DNA of 64,000 nucleotides from assembly GCA_026315105.1 (NCBI GenBank), contig CM048750.1, forward strand, positions 259,771,151 to 259,835,150, written 5' to 3'. Source of the stretch: Locusta migratoria (lineage: Eukaryota; Arthropoda; Insecta; Orthoptera; Acrididae). A program made the translations under genes and the position numbers. The notes beneath the pieces are model-generated. The model searched no databases, had not been told where the DNA came from, and saw only the letters and a list, made by a program, of their open reading frames with translations. Below, piece by piece: positions 11,228 to 21,735 of the stretch; position 1 is the first letter of the stretch; each line of letters starts with the position of its first letter.

Positions 11228-12284
11228 CTTGAAAGTAGCTTGTTAAGTTTTCTATTGAAATCTCGGGCAGTTGAGATCTGCAGATGGAAGTTAAAACGCT
11301 CACTGTTGCTCTAAATTACTTTACGAGTGGCCTCAGTATTTGCGCAATGGAAATTTATCTAACTGCTTACTCCTTAAGGGGGCAGCAAACGTTTTAACAA
11401 ACAGAAATAATACAGATAAAAGGAATAGATAATTAAACATGGGATGGGGATCATGAAATTCTAAAGCAGAGGTTTGAGACTTTAAATCATCATCTATTCA
11501 ATAAAATGAACAAGAAAATAAATGTGGGCAAACTAAATTAAGCATAATAAAGCAAACACCTTGTACAAAAGTGAATTAAAAACATGAAGTTACTGCCCTT
11601 AATAAAGTTGTCTCTGCCATTTATGAATATTGGAGGTAACATGGGAGGAAATTTGAAAATACACAGTGGGTAAAGAAAAGCACATTCATTCACTCAGAGA
11701 CACACGCATAATGCTTGCGAAACATTACTCATGTGGCAACACTTGATAGCAGTGGCGAAACGAAACGTCGGTGGGGTTTTGACAAGATGGCGGGTGTCTT
11801 GAAGCACTAATTAAACACACACTATGCACCAAACGAACTCGTGTGGGGAGGCAGCACCATACTATTCGTAATGGTGAATTACACAGGATTTACAAAAAGA
11901 AATTAATTTAGAATAAGCAAGTAAAGCACATGCGAGAATTCATAAGGAAGAAAGCTAGTGAAAGCATGGCTGTAGGCCGAAGTGATGACCGTTACGAAAG
12001 CATGTGGTGCAATTGGTCACGCCAAGACAGGAAAGACGGAATCAAACCAGGAAATCTGAGAAATATTTAGCATACTCACGGATAGAGACACAACTCGAAA
12101 ACGTTAGGTAAAAAACGGCAAGGAAATTCAAACATAATAACTTTACACAAAGGTTGAAGACCACACACGTGTATTCTAGCTTGAGAAAAACCGGTCACAA
12201 AATCATCACCGGAATGAGAATGTAAATACTAAATTTAAACCGAATTACTTGAGTTTTCAATTAGTGAGAGATCTGTAGAATGTG
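11228..12284. other. No gene recognised
   Basis: AT-rich sequence without recognisable ORFs, tRNA boxes or clear repeat ends. Confidence 0.5.
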
Positions 12285-12966
12285 CTGGCCAGGGCAGCAG
12301 TCGAACATTTTCCGTATCCAGAATGGCCCGTATAGAACCTGCAACATGCAACATCTCTACATTCGAATATCCTAAGCTGCTGCTCATCAATGCTTGTTAG
12401 CATTCATGTTTCGCATCCGTATGTTACAACTGGCCTGATCATAACCTTATATATTTTCAATTTCAGCTGCCTGTTTATTATCCTAGAGGCCAACAGTTTC
12501 TTGAATGTGTGGAAGCATCTATTACCACTTAAGGTGCGCAGTTTTATTTCAATTAACATGGAATTTGTCCTATTAATATTAGAGCCCAAATAATCAATGT
12601 TCTGCAAGTGTTCAAAATTGAACCCTGCTGCTGATAGTCTTGCCAGGTTGTTATTTTGTGTCCTGGAGAAATTCATATACTTGGTCTTCATGTATAGAAA
12701 GGCCTCTGGCTTACGTGGCTTCTTTCAGCTCGCCTATTGTCCTCTCTAGTGATACCCTTTAAATGTTTAAATGTTTGTAAATCTATCGGGCCAAACTGCG
12801 TGATCATCAGTAGTGATACCCTTCTTCGGCTAATAATTGCTACATCATCAGCGAATGCACATATTTGGATTGACTTTGTCCCTATGTAACCAAGCTTCGG
12901 AATGGCTGCTTCAAGGGTCAGATTGAATAGCATTGTACAGAGTGCTTCCCCTTGTCTGACGCGCAA
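12285..12966 (-). pseudogene. LINE reverse-transcriptase fragment (palm to thumb)
   Basis: The minus strand reads an RQGEALCTMLFNL block and an ICAFADDVAII block (the FADD catalytic motif) near 12830-12960. After a SINE insertion it continues with the connection/thumb signature: YMNFSRT, IDYLGSNI, GNRC and KIYKVMIRPVVTYGCET down to 12404. A stop follows, then a degenerate DEQQLRIFE region. This is the C-terminal part of a non-LTR retrotransposon polyprotein, 5' truncated and dead. It differs from the CR1/Jockey-like copies and from the RTE copy elsewhere in the window. Confidence 0.85.
12760..12810 (-). repeat. 51 bp SINE tail inserted in the LINE, 13 bp target duplication
   Basis: Only the 3' tail of SINE family 1 is present (TGATGATCACGC.., TACAAACATTTAAACATTTAA on minus). 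TAGTGATACCCTT flanks it exactly at 12747-12759 and 12811-12823. It splits the LINE reading frame. Confidence 0.92.
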
Positions 12967-13020
12967 TTCCGTCGGGGTGGCTGAGTGGCGCTCGGTATTG
13001 TAAGAATCTTCTCAACCTAA

Positions 13021-14455
13021 AGCCCGTTTTAAACGATGAACGAACTTGTAATAGATTGATAACAAGTTGCGTTAATGGCTGCACTAATGTGATCGCGCTA
13101 GTATCGAAGCGCGATAATTATAGCGATAAAGAAATAGAGCCAGTTCTAAATTCGGTACTAGTGGGTTCACTGCGCATGCGCGAGCTAGTAGCTGTCTCCT
13201 GCAGTCACCGCTCCAGTTAGTCCGCCATTTGCTTTCGTATTTACGTATATTTTGCGTTTTGTCGAAGTTTATAATCAGAATGTATTTCACAATGTATTTC
13301 TAATGGCGGAATTCACACTGTCCGTCACCGGACCGTCACCTCACGTCAACGTCACGTCAAGCTTTCACGAGAAGATTGTTTTGATTCAAAGGTCGTCTGC
13401 TGACATCGGAAGTTGACCTATTTTCGTCACGCGATTTTCATATTATAGTCGACGATTACACGGTTTTCATGCAAATTTGTGTTAGTAATCTTTATTTTAT
13501 TATTATACTTTCTTTTAGCGGTAAATTGCAAATTTTTCATGACGACTTAAATATTTATCTCAATTGAGTGTTCACCTAAAAGCGAGGTCGTATATGTGAC
13601 TCTGAAAAATGGTTTATGTTTTGCAATGTTGTAACAGAAAAGACTGAAGCTAATTGTTTATTTGAATAATATTGTAATTTAAAAGGAAGCTTGGAGTTTA
13701 ATGTCCCGTAGACAGCGCGGTCATTAGAGACGGAGCTTACGCTCGGAAGGCTTGGGTAAGGATGTGGAAGGAAATCGGCCGTGCCCTTTCAAAGGATTCA
13801 TACCGGCATTTGTCTGGAGTGATTTAGGGAAATCACGGAAAACCTAAATCTGGATGGCCGGAGGTGGATTTGAACCACCGTCCTTCCGAGTGCAGTGTGT
13901 TACCACTGCACCACCTCGCTCTGTTGTAATTTAATGACGCAATTTTCATTAAGTAGCATTTTAAATGAAAAAGTCAGTCCAAATGAAGGACAAAAATTCA
14001 GTTGTGCATGACGTTATTAACAATGTCAGTGGCCAAATCGTAGTAGATAAAGTAAACAACGTCTATTTATCCTCTTATAAATATTGTTTGATGTATTCAC
14101 ATGTTTATTTTTTTCGCTTGAAAATAGATGTCAATCTTTTGAAGTTTTGTTTCGCTTCCCAGCACTTTACCAAACTAAGTTGACCAAAAACATACACTGC
14201 AAAGTTTTCTTTGGCCGCCAATAACATTTAGCGTTGTTTCCTCAATTCCAGTATTAAACTATGACTTCCTACATAACAGATCGCCAGTCATAACCTCACT
14301 TTCAACATCGGGTATAACTGTCTGATTACGTTTATCGTCTAAACACGCTGCCACAAGATCTTGTATGAGTTTGTAGTTCAAGGCTAGTACGCTAGGAGAG
14401 CTTAAGTAGACTATTATCTATCTTGTTCACTTTCGTTCATCGTTTAGAAAGGGCT
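13021..14455. mobile_element. TIR element (PIF/Harbinger-like, non-autonomous), TAA duplication
   Basis: The left terminus AGCCCGTTTTAAACGATGAA, continuing CGAAC.., is mirrored at the right end by AGCCCTTTCTAAACGATGAA, continuing CGAA... The inverted similarity covers about 45 bp. TAA lies immediately outside each end (13018-13020 and 14456-14458). The 3 bp TAA target site is typical of PIF/Harbinger elements, though the family name is inference. No transposase is encoded; a 72-codon ORF at 13965-14183 is not recognised. A SINE (13683-13923) was inserted later. Confidence 0.8.
13683..13923 (-). repeat. tRNA-derived SINE (family 2) with 11 bp target duplication
   Basis: The minus strand starts with a tRNA-like head containing GAGGTGGTGCAGTGGTAACAC (A box) and GGTTCAAATCC (B box). 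A body follows reading CCGTGATTTCCCTAAATCAC and CCTTTGAAAGGGCACGGCC. TTGTAATTTAA flanks it exactly at 13672-13682 and 13924-13934. It lies inside the TIR element and is therefore younger. Confidence 0.9.
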
Positions 14456-14498
14456 TAAGAGTGCAGACGGAGCTGAGGCGCGCGGTAATAGATTGTGT

Positions 14499-14517
14499 GG
14501 GGGGGGGGGGGGGGGGG
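14499..14517. repeat. Poly(G) tract
   Basis: An uninterrupted run of 19 G shortly outside the right end of the TIR element. Such runs are prone to length error in sequencing. Confidence 0.9.
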
Positions 14518-14760
14518 ATAACAGTCGCATCCCGTTCGGGAGGCTTTTGATAATATTGGATAGTTTCCTAAAAGCATCTTGGGTCGACAGACATCCTACA
14601 GAAGAATAGCGCAGCCCTCTCCAATTACACGGACTGTCGGCGCGAGATCTTATCGGACGGCCGTCAGGCGAATGTCAGCGCTAAGTGCTCCGGGCCTCCG
14701 ACCTCTGCGCGTTTACCGCAGCGGGACTGCCGACGCGTTAAATTTAAGGCGGTATTCTAC

Positions 14761-15855
14761 ATCTACATAGATACAAATCACATTTTAGAGCCTGACAGAG
14801 GGTTCATTAACCACTTTCATAACTTTTCTCTACCGTTCCATTCTCTAACAGCGCGCGGGAAAAAAGAACACCTAAATCGTTCCGTTTTCGATCTGATTTA
14901 TTTTATTAGGATGGTCATGTCTCCCTAAGTAGGTGGGTGCTAGCAAAATATTTTCACATTCAGAAGTAAAAGTCGGTGATTGAAACTTCGCAGCCGCGGT
15001 GGAGTAGACGAGCGGTCTAAAGCGTCTCGCTGCGGAGCGCGCGGTTGCTCGCCGTGGAGGTTCGAGTCCTCCCTGGGGCATGGGTGTGGGTGTTTGTCCT
15101 TAGTTTAGTTTACCTAGGTTTAAGTAGTTTGTAAGCTACGGACTGATGACCACGCAGTTTGGTCCGATAGATCTACAAACATTTGAATTTGAATTTTGAA
15201 ACTTCGCAAACAGATCACGCCGCAGTGACTAACGTCTTTCTTTTAATGATTTCCACCCCAATTCGTGTAACATTTCCGTGACGCTTCCCCCCTCCCCCGT
15301 AACGTGATGAAACAAAACGAGCTGCCCTTCTCTGAACCTTCTCAATTTATTCCGTCAGTCCCACCTGGTGAGGGTCCCACAAGGGGCAACAGTACTCCAG
15401 GAGAGGACGCACAAGTGTGATGTAGCCATTCTCTTTGGTGGAGCTGGTGTATCTTCGAAGTGTTCTACCAATGAAACGTAACCTTTGGTTCGCCTTCCCC
15501 ACAATATTTTCTATGTGCTCTCTCCAGTCTAAGTTGTTCGTAATTGTAACTCCTAGGTATTTGGTAGAATTTACGACCTTAAGGTTTGACTGATTTATGG
15601 CGTAATTGATGTTCAGCGGATTTCTTTTAGTGGTCATGTGTATTACTTCACACTTTTTTTTATTTAGTGCCAATTGCCAATTTTCGCACCATGTAGAAAT
15701 TTTATCTAAATCGCTGTGCAGTTGCTCTTGATCCTCTGTTGACTTCACTAACCGATAAACGACAGTATCATCCTCGAACAGTCTAAGGGAGCTATTCAGA
15801 CTGTCTCCTAAATCGTTTATACGACGATCCACCGCGAAAGGTATAGGTCTAGCGT
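14761..15855 (-). mobile_element. 5'-truncated CR1/Jockey-like LINE (3' end)
   Basis: A minus-strand ORF (from within 15347-15916) encodes the last part of a reverse transcriptase. It has INDL, a FADD motif altered to FEDD, NWQLALNKKKCEVIHM, STKYLGVTI, a KANQRLRFIGR block and an LVRPLLEYCCPLWDPHQ block. A 3' region follows that is shared with the copies at 39, 43 and 48.5 kb. The 3' end carries the family's ATGTAGATGTAG tail (seen as CTACATCTACAT at 14759-14770). The start near 15855 is abrupt. A SINE is inserted at 14993-15195. Inactive fragment. Confidence 0.88.
14993..15195 (+). repeat. Full-length SINE (family 1b) with 13 bp target duplication
   Basis: The head reads GCCGCGGTGGAGTAGACGAG (A-box region) and then GGAGGTTCGAGTCCTCC (B box). 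The family tail ends in ACAAACATTTGAATTTGAAT. TTGAAACTTCGCA flanks it at 14980-14992 and 15196-15208. It sits in the 3' region of the LINE. Confidence 0.93.
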
Positions 15856-16621
15856 GACAGCCATATAACGGCGAAACACGTGGAACTACCGCGGAACCAT
15901 GATTATTAGCAGACACTTTATCCGCGTGCCGGAATAGAGACCAGTTCTAAACTCCCGAGAATCTGCACATGCGCACTAGGCAGCGATAACGCACGCATGC
16001 GCAGAAGTGGATATTGCAGGAAGCTTTCTGCTTGTTATTTGTGTATGACATTGGTGGTTAGGACTGATTTGTGATTTCAGACTTCCGTGTTGCGATTTTG
16101 TCCGTTTTTTTAGATAGTAGATTTTTATGAATGCAGTAATTATACAAAAACATGTTTTTTTCAGCAGACCTTTATACTAGGTGTTTATGAAAAGGTGTTT
16201 TTACATTGGTCGCTTCATACTTACAGAATTGAAATGGAACAGAGAGCCGTTGATTCATTATTCAGTCGTACAGGGAGGAAAGTTGTTTGTATAACCCACA
16301 CGATGTCTTTATCATAAGTTATGTCAGCAATTGTTTACTCCTCAATGATATGCGTACAACTTTACAAAACAGTAGCTCTTCAAAACAGGTCACGTCCTTC
16401 CTCACGAAGTTCAAAATTTATTGCGGATTTCCGGGACTCGCTTCTTTTATTAGCTGTGAGTATATTCTTCTGCCTTCCTTCTTTCCGGCCACAGTCTGGT
16501 TGTTGTGCCGTAATCTGAAGATTTACTGTCAGAGCTCTAAAAAAAAGTGTCCTATGTGCGAAATGCTGTATACATGTAAATTTAGACAGGCATATACATT
16601 TGCAACCTAGTGTCGTAATAT
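15856..16621. other. No gene recognised
   Basis: This contains GC-rich direct echoes (CACATGCGCAC and CGCATGCGCAGA near 15970-16010) and overlapping short ORFs at 16287-16649 without family resemblance. Confidence 0.45.
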
Positions 16622-16805
16622 AAAGCTGTCGAGCGGTCTGAGGCTCCATGTCTCGAAATGCGCAGCCGTTCCCGCCGAAGTTAAGAGTCCTCCTTCAGCC
16701 ATTTGTGTGCATGTTGTCATTGGCATAATTTAATTTAAGTAGTGTGTAAGTCCAAGGACCGATAACCTAAGTAATTCGGACCTTAGCTACATAAACTTTG
16801 AACTT
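16622..16805 (+). repeat. Degraded SINE (family 1b)
   Basis: GTCGAGCGGTCTGAGGC (A-box region), TTAAGAGTCCTCC (decayed B box) and the tail words AGTAGTGTGTAAG and ACATAAACTTTGAAC are recognisable. There are many substitutions and no target duplication, so the copy is old. Confidence 0.7.
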
Positions 16806-17122
16806 TAATATAAAACGAAGTGTTGAGTCTGTAATTCAAAGAAATAGTGACTCAATTCTGTGACAACAACAAAAAGAAAAAGAAGTAATAAAAATGACTT
16901 CACATTAAATAGGAACCGTAAGCTCACAGAAATAATTTAATATATACGCGAGTACACGATCATTCGGGGGCGGAAGCTAGGTGAGTGGGCAGGACTCGAC
17001 CTGCCGGAGGTGGCGACAGCCAGACGGGAGCCTTGAGGACGAGTCTCGACCTGTTATTGTTTACGAAACCTGTTAAGAGTACTAACATGTTGATAAATTT
17101 AGATAACATTGTCAGAGGAGAG
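16806..17122. other. No gene recognised
   Basis: Includes a GGGGGCGGAAGCTAGGTGAGTGGGC block (about 16964-16990) that resembles 27298-27322. It is probably a small piece of an unidentified dispersed repeat. Confidence 0.45.
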
Positions 17123-17857
17123 AAACAGCGATCCATTTATAACCGATTTGGCTAATTTTACTCTTGAAATATTCGTGTAAGTCGAGGGAAGGTTTAAACG
17201 GTGATAAAATATGGAAAAGTTATCCGGAAAAGAGGAAAATCTGCAAAAACTGAAACAGGTTTTTCCAGGGTGCTATCAATCCCGTTCGTCCAATTGCGAT
17301 AAAATTTTGTACTTTTCACGTTGAAAGCAAGAGAAAGGATTGCATAAAAAAATTAAATTGAAAAGTCTCCCAGAAAGTAGGAAAATTTAGAAAAAGCCGA
17401 AAACTTTTTTTTTCTATGAATAAAAGTCAATTGCCATATGGTTGTAAGAGCATCACTTGAGTGCGGCATTCGCACAACGAAGAGGGGTAAAACAGCGATC
17501 CATTTATAACCGATTTGGCTAATTTTACTCTTGAAATATTCGTGTAAGTCGAGGGAAGGTTTAAACGGTGATAAAATATGGAAAAGTTATCCGGAAAAGA
17601 GGAAAATCTGCAAAAACTGAAACAGGTTTTTCCAGGGTGCTATCAATCCCGTTCGTCCAATTGCGATAAAATTTTGTACTTTTCACGTTGAAAGCAAGAG
17701 AAAGGATTGCATAAAAAAATTAAATTGAAAAGTCTCCCAGAAAGTAGGAAAATTTAGAAAAAGCCGAAAACTTTTTTTTTTCTATGAATAAAAGTCAATT
17801 GCCATATGGTTGTAAGAGCATCACTTGAGTGCGGCATTCGCACAACGAAGAGGGGTA
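17123..17857. repeat. Recent 367 bp tandem duplication
   Basis: The segment beginning AAACAGCGATCCATTTATAA at 17123 recurs at 17490 and runs to GAAGAGGGGTAA. I see essentially no difference except one extra T in a poly(T) run, so the period is 367-368 bp. It duplicates part of the older 145 bp array. Confidence 0.93.
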
Positions 17858-18490
17858 ATTCTGTTTTTGTTTTGTTCATCATGGCCCTGGAAAAGATTTC
17901 AGTACAAAAAAAAAAAGAAGGTAAAAAATACAGACAGCTAAAAAGGAAAATTCGAACCAAGTTCCTTTTCCAATTTGTTTTTAAATGTGCTTAACACTAT
18001 AAGTTGAGACCCGTTCATACGATTACGATAAAATTTTGATCATTTGACGTTCAACGAAAGATTAACGTTCTTATGAACTAAAAATTTGGGAAAGTTACCC
18101 GGACAATTTGAAAATTCGCGAGAAGCTGAAAGAGCTTTTTTCAATGGGATACCAATATCATACGTCTTATTACGATAAAATTTTGCATATTTGTCGTTCA
18201 AAGCAAGAGTAACGTTCTTATGAAATAAAAATTGGAAAAGTTTTCCAGAAAACGGGAAAATTCAGAAAAAATAAAAAGATTCTTCAATGAAATATCGATA
18301 CCATTCATCTGATTACGATAAAATTTTGCACATTCGCCGTTCAAAGCGAGAGGAAGGTTTGAGTGAAGTAAAAGTATGGAATACTTGGCCAGAAAATAGA
18401 AAAATTTGTGAAAAACTGAAAGAGCTCTTTTCTTTGGAATATCAATATCATTCGTACAATTGCAATAAAAGTTTGCACACTTGACATTCA
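17160..18490. repeat. Diverged tandem array, monomer about 145 bp
   Basis: The phrase AATTGCGATAAAATTTTG or ATTACGATAAAATTTTG, followed by a CGTT(C/G)AA block and a GTTCTTATGAA-like block, recurs at about 17298, 17665, 18021, 18169, 18312 and 18459. The spacing is 143-148 bp or multiples with decay. Units also share GGAAAAGTTxxCCxGAAAA and GAAAAACTGAAAxAG words. This is satellite-like and non-coding. Confidence 0.8.
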
Positions 18491-18655
18491 AACAAATAGT
18501 ACATACATACTTATGTTGTTCTACCGTTCTATCCACTTTTTACAAAGGGGACAATGCACTTTTAAAAATTTATTATAACTTCTGAAAAATAGTTAAGAAG
18601 TCAAAGAGTAAATAGTTTTTCCAGAATAATTATTGTTCCATATTCCGCTTTATAT

Positions 18656-19012
18656 TGTCGCGTTGAAATGGAAGCACGCTTGACTTCGAAGGCAACTAAA
18701 CACAGCACTTATACTGAAAGCACGTTTATTACGAACTTAACATACACGCAGCACTGACTGCTTCTCAGGCAGAGTGCTCTGCTATTTATACACAGACAGA
18801 ATTTACCAGAAATTGTAAGAACAGTTAACATAAGAAACAAATAGAATTTACAAGTGAACATAAGAAAGATGTAGAACCTTCTGGAATTGTAAATTACAAA
18901 GAAATACATTTTTGCCGGCGGGCGGGATTGAACCGGCGACCTTATGCTCCGCAGTCCGTGACGCTATCCCCTGCGCCACGCCAGCAGTTGGTGTTCGTGG
19001 TCTCTCGCGGCA
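18656..19012 (-). repeat. 3' LTR of the Gypsy element
   Basis: 357 bp starting TGTCGCGTTG and ending CTCTCGCGGCA on the plus strand. It differs from the other LTR by scattered substitutions (for example AAGCACGC versus AAGTAGGC near the end). The integrase frame runs into it. It contains a 72 nt tRNA-like segment at 18914-18985. Confidence 0.95.
18914..18985 (-). other. tRNA-like segment inside the LTR
   Basis: On the minus strand GCTGGCG and CGCCGGC can pair as an acceptor stem. TGGCGCAGGGGATAGCGTC resembles an A box and GGTTCAATCCC a B box. The other LTR holds the same segment at 26366-26437. It is probably a captured tRNA-SINE head rather than a functional tRNA, since the anticodon stem does not pair well. 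Confidence 0.7.
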
Positions 19013-20215
19013 TTGCTCCGTCTCCTGGAGAAACAGCGACCCGCTGTTATGATCCCTGTGCAATGTCCTGGATCTTGACCGTGTCATGGGTCCTCTGTAT
19101 GACAGTTCAAGAGAATCCTTCCCTTCTCCGCGATTATCGACGACAGACGTTCCTGTCGTGGCTTCATCAGGAACATTACCGTCCTTAAAGTCCATGAACA
19201 AGAAGCCATTGTCGTCTACCTGCTCTTCAGGATCGTAGTAAGGCTTCATGTGCAGGACGTGAACAATGTCTCTTCGTTTTTGACGTTTCGACGACGGCTC
19301 ATAATCCTCAGCTTCGTATGTGACGTCTGACAGGCGGCGTATGACACGATACGGACCAAAGTATCGCCTCAATAACTTTTCTGACAGTCCAACCTTCCGT
19401 ACAGGGGTAAAAATCCATACCAGATCTCCTGGGCTGTACACAACAGGTCGGTGCTTGTCGTTATACCGCTGACGGTCCTTCTCCTGGGCGTCCAGTGTCC
19501 GTATGCGAGCCAGCTGTCTTGCTTCTTCGACCCTGGTGATGAGCTGTTTAACATAGTCATCCTGAGTGTCGTCCGGTTGGAACGGGAACAGTATATCCAT
19601 TGTCGTCTCAGCTTCACGGCCATGGAGCAGAAAAAACGGAGTGAAGCCTGTGGTGTCTTGTCTTGCGGTATTGTAAGCAAATGTCACGACTGGCAGAATT
19701 GTATCCCAATCCTTCTGCTCAACATCGACGTACATTGACAGAATGTCGGCTAACGTCTTGTTAAAACGTTCCGTAAGACCATTTGTCTGAGGATGGTATG
19801 CAGTTGTCATTCTGTGGACAATGTTGCACCGTGACATTACCTCTGATACTAGTTTTGACTGGAATACTTTTCCACGATCAGATATCACGACACGTGGTGC
19901 TCCATGCTTCAAAATAATGCCTTCTACAAGGAATTTTGCGATCTCTGGAGCTTCTGCAGTCGGCACAGGTTTGGTGACAGCGTAGCGTGTGAGGTACTCA
20001 GTGCAGACTATTATCCAACGGTTACCGTTTGTCGACTTCGGGAACCTCCCTAAAAGATCGATCCCAACTCGGTGCAATGGAGCTGCTGCTGGCGAAATCG
20101 GTACGAGATGTCCTGGAGGTAATTGCGGTACATGCTTCCGTCGCTGGCACTCTTTACAGTGACTCACATAGTGCTTGACAGATCTGTAGAGACCTTTCCA
20201 GGATTCCTGCGTCTG
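19013..20215 (-). pseudogene. Gypsy integrase
   Basis: The main ORF (20167 downward) contains the CKEC half of the HHCC zinc finger at its start. The catalytic triad is present: D37 in GIDLLGRF, D97 in ISDRGKVF and E133 in NGLTERFN, with 35 residues between the last two. A GPYRVIRRL-type GPY/F module follows. The first half of the zinc finger (GHLGFVKTLDRIRRR) is in the preceding frame, so a one-base frameshift near 20195-20215 separates integrase from RT/RNase H. The C-terminal tail reads on into the LTR. The enzyme would insert the cDNA into host DNA. Confidence 0.92.
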
Positions 20216-21735
20216 ATTCTGTCTAGGGTCTTCACGAATCCCAGATGACCGGATATTGGAGCATCATGGAAATATTTGAGAATAGCTGGCTGGAGATGAG
20301 CTGGAACAACAAGTAGCCATTTGGGGACCAGTGGATCGTAGTTGCTCTTGTACAATGTTCCGTTTATAAGTTGGAACTCTCCATTGGTCGGTTCTCCTTT
20401 CTCCAAGGCCTCTATCATTTTTAATAGTGTTGGATCTTCCCTCTGTTCAGCTGTAACGTCGTCTAATTCAGTGAGAGCTGAAATTTCATTAATGCTGTTG
20501 TGTTCCACTAATGGATTCCTCGAAAGGCAGTCGGCATCCTTGTGTTTGCGCCCGTTCTTGAATACCACTGTGACATCGTACTCTTGGAGTCTTAGTGCCC
20601 ATCTTTCTAGTCGACCTGATGGATCCTTCAAGCTAGTCAGCCAACACAAAGAATGGTGGTCTGTCATGACGGTGAATGGTTTGCCGAATAAATACGGCCG
20701 GAACTTGTTGATAGCCCAGATAACTGCGAGGCATTCTTTTTCAGTTGTAGAGTAGTTTATCTCGGACTTTGAGAGTACTCTTGACGCATAGGCTATCACT
20801 TTTTCGGCACCTTCCTGAACTTGTACAAGCACTGCACCAATCCCATAGCCACTGGCTTCTGTGTGAAGTTCCGTTTCTGCATTCTCGTCGTTCAAGGCTA
20901 GCACTGGTGCGGAAGTTAGAGCCTCCTTAAGTGCTCGGAAAGCTCTTTCTTTTGTCTCATCCCAGTAAAATTTGGCGCCTCCCTGCAGAAGTTCTTGTAA
21001 TGGACGTGCCTTGTTACAAAATCCTTTTATGAAACGTCGGTAGTATGAGCACAGCTCGAGAAAACTTCTCACATCACGAATGTGCTGAGGAGTTGGAAAT
21101 TCTGTGACTGGATCAGGACGGACACCATCCCCGTTGACTAGGTGCCCCAGGATTTTTATCTCTTTGGCGACGAAGAGGCACTTCTTTGGATTGAGGTGGA
21201 GACCTGCAGCCTGAACACACTTCAACACAGTTGACAGGCGACTCAGATGTTCTTCAAATGTTTTCGAGAAAATGACAATGTCATCTAAATAGCAGAGACA
21301 CGTCGTCCACTTAAGGTGTCGAAGCAAGTTGTCCATCATGCGTTTGAATGTGGCTGGAGCATTACATAATCCAAATGGCATTACTTTAAATTCATAGAGA
21401 CCGTCAGGTGTAATAAAAGCCGTCTTCTCCCTGTCAGCTTCGTCAACCTCGATTTGCCAGTAACCTGTCTGCATGTCCATACTTGAGAAGTATGTAGCTG
21501 CTTTCAAGCAGTCTAAGGTGTCGTCAATACGCGGCAATGGGTAGACATCTTTCTTTGTGATTCTGTTCAGCCGCCGATAGTCGACACAGAATCGCCATGT
21601 GCCATTCTTCTTCTTTACGAGGACCACCGGAGACGACCAAGGACTCTCCGAAGGTTGAAAAATGTCATCTCGCAACATCTTCCCCACTTCCTCCCGAATT
21701 ATTCGTCTTTCAGCTGGCGACACTTGTGACGTTAC
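20164..21735 (-). pseudogene. Gypsy reverse transcriptase and RNase H
   Basis: The 519-codon frame begins at MSPAERRIIREEV and shows RT motifs in order: WRFCVDYRRLN, D83 in SSMDMQTGYWQ, FKVMPFGLCNAPATF and YLDD at 145-148. RNase H follows, with HTEASGYGIGAVL at about 287-299 (the usual TDAS aspartate is glutamate here), a TTEKECLAV block and VMTDHHSL with D355. It ends in the integrase zinc-finger start before the frameshift. The upstream linker is cut by the insertion at 21736. It would copy element RNA to DNA in particles; TDAS to TEAS would probably impair RNase H. Confidence 0.94.

Noticed and set aside
18928..19188. Plus-strand ORF over the LTR as an env-like gene
   Set aside because: It is antisense to the integrase tail and LTR, with no signal peptide or membrane segment.
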